64,000 nucleotides of DNA from a virus. Made by a program: the position numbers and the translations under genes. The DNA lies in the IMG/VR virus record IMGVR_UViG_3300047323_000361, positions 1 to 64,000 of that record. One strand, written 5' to 3'. Each line of letters starts with the position of its first letter. Position 1 is the first letter of the stretch. Of this stretch, positions 63,342-64,000 are shown in pieces. Below the pieces are notes generated by a model, which ran no database searches, was not told the DNA's origin, and worked only from the letters and a program-made list of their open reading frames with translations.

Positions 63342-64000
63342 TCACGCCTTGACGGTGAACAGACCGCTGGCCTTGGCCAACTTCGTCAGCGACGCCAGGC
63401 CCGGAGCACCCTTGGCGTCGTCGCCCGTGTAGCCCTGCTTCCGGCGGAAGAGGTCGTAGGCGTCCTGCGTCTTGGTGCCCCAGGAGCCGTCCACCCACTT
63501 CGCGTCCAGGTAGCCCAGCGCCGACAGTGCCTTCTCGACGAGCAGCACGTCCGCCTTGTGGGTCGTGTGGCCGGTGGCCGCCGGAAGGTCCGCCTTGCGG
63601 GCCGCGACGACGTTGGAGACGTCCACGACCGGCTTCGCAGCAGGCTTCGGGGCCGGAGCCGGGGCGGCCGGAGCCGCCGGGGTATGAAGCGAAGGGTTCT
63701 GCGACTTCCACGCCGGGTCGGCCGACTCGATGCCGTCCGGGTATTCCGGGTAGCCGTACCCGTAGACGTGCGCGTCGGTCCGGACGTGGGTCTTGGTGTA
63801 AACGCCATCCCCTTCTGGCGAACCGTTCACGTTCGTATTGCCTTCTACGCTGTATACGTGAGTCGCGTCGAATCCGATGACGACCCCGGTGTGCTCACCT
63901 CCGCCCGGCCCGTAGAAGATCTGAGCGCCGATCGCGGGGTACCCACTGAATCGCTTCCGGGCCTTGTACCAGGAAACGCCGGTCGCGCACGAGGCGGTAA
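63342..64000 (-). CDS. Endolysin with CHAP and peptidoglycan-binding domains (5' end cut off)
   Basis: The start lies beyond the right edge. The visible CHAP part has C-A-T-G-V-S-W (Cys nucleophile), then G-E-H-T-G-V-V (His) and V-E-G-N-T. A Pro/Ala linker with P-S-L-H-T-P follows, then a PG-binding domain of about 70 residues (L-L-V-E-K-A-L-S-A-L-G-Y-L, V-D-G-S-W-G-T-K-T, Y-D-L-F-R-R-K-Q). CHAP cuts the peptide part of the wall. A GTG inside could look like a start but would remove the catalytic Cys and His. Confidence 0.9.
   Translation of the reverse strand, partial: TASCATGVSWYKARKRFSGYPAIGAQIFYGPGGGEHTGVVIGFDATHVYSVEGNTNVNGSPEGDGVYTKTHVRTDAHVYGYGYPEYPDGIESADPAWKSQNPSLHTPAAPAAPAPAPKPAAKPVVDVSNVVAARKADLPAATGHTTHKADVLLVEKALSALGYLDAKWVDGSWGTKTQDAYDLFRRKQGYTGDDAKGAPGLASLTKLAKASGLFTVKA

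Noticed and set aside
903-63690. Idea that the CTTCATACC word is a DNA-level repressor site (stoperator) or a Chi-like signal
   Set aside because: Such sites should fall in intergenic DNA and in any frame; here all copies found are inside genes and in one frame. I kept it as an unexplained in-frame word.
63342-63830. A GTG inside the right-edge gene as a true start
   Set aside because: Upstream codons continue in frame with the catalytic CHAP Cys and His, so the gene starts beyond the window.
1-64000. Insertion sequences or transposases
   Set aside because: None seen; the only recombinases are the two integrases.

Overview
The window is part of a temperate, contractile-tailed phage (myovirus-type) of Streptomyces or a close relative, seen as a prophage, a free genome or a phage-plasmid. 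The DNA is GC-rich, with GTG and TTG starts and AGGAGG-type ribosome sites. It carries actinobacterial families: an Lsr2-type protein, a helix-turn-helix/DUF397 pair, a DUF2637 membrane protein, a DUF7848-like protein and a TIGR04338-type metallohydrolase. About 95% of genes lie on the minus strand, so transcription runs from the right edge to the left edge. No DNA polymerase, primase, helicase, tape measure or baseplate gene is visible, so the element must extend past both edges.

Layout from left to right. 0-14.4 kb is the virion module: tail assembly chaperone-like protein, tail tube, tail sheath, head-tail joining proteins, major capsid protein, scaffold-like protein, portal, a collagen-like fibre protein and large terminase. 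14.4-18.8 kb holds small regulators plus two unrelated integrases, a tyrosine and a large serine recombinase. Each is preceded by a tiny plus-strand gene, and the two tiny proteins look related. 18.8-28.4 kb is accessory: KTSC protein, HicA-like protein, a plus-strand regulator/DUF397 pair, MazG-like pyrophosphohydrolase, permuted papain-like hydrolase and metallophosphoesterase. 28.9-30.2 kb has five tRNA genes around an NlpC/P60 hydrolase; one is a His-anticodon tRNA with a class II variable arm. 30.6-36.3 kb holds an Lsr2-like protein and an RNA-repair set: polynucleotide kinase-phosphatase, T4 Rnl1-type RNA ligase and an RlaP-like nucleotidyltransferase. 36-56 kb is a dense block of small, mostly unrecognised genes, often joined by 4-nt ATGA/GTGA overlaps, in short operons with strong TTGACA promoters. 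It is interrupted by a noncoding, repeat-bearing stretch at 43.46-44.02 kb. 56.2-64 kb carries a DpdA/TGT-like DNA-modification enzyme, a nucleotidyltransferase-like protein, a ParB-like protein and lysis genes, ending in a CHAP endolysin cut by the right edge.

How it could work together: the integrases and the HTH/DUF397 and Lsr2-like regulators would set lysogeny; the tRNAs with kinase, ligase and nucleotidyltransferase would keep translation going if host anticodon nucleases cut tRNAs; the DpdA-like enzyme may put a 7-deazaguanine into phage DNA against restriction; several peptidoglycan hydrolases serve entry or lysis. The oddest signal is a 9-base word, CTTCATACC with small variants, found at least 21 times, always inside genes, always sense-strand, always in the frame that reads Leu-His-Thr/Ile/Met. 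I cannot explain it.
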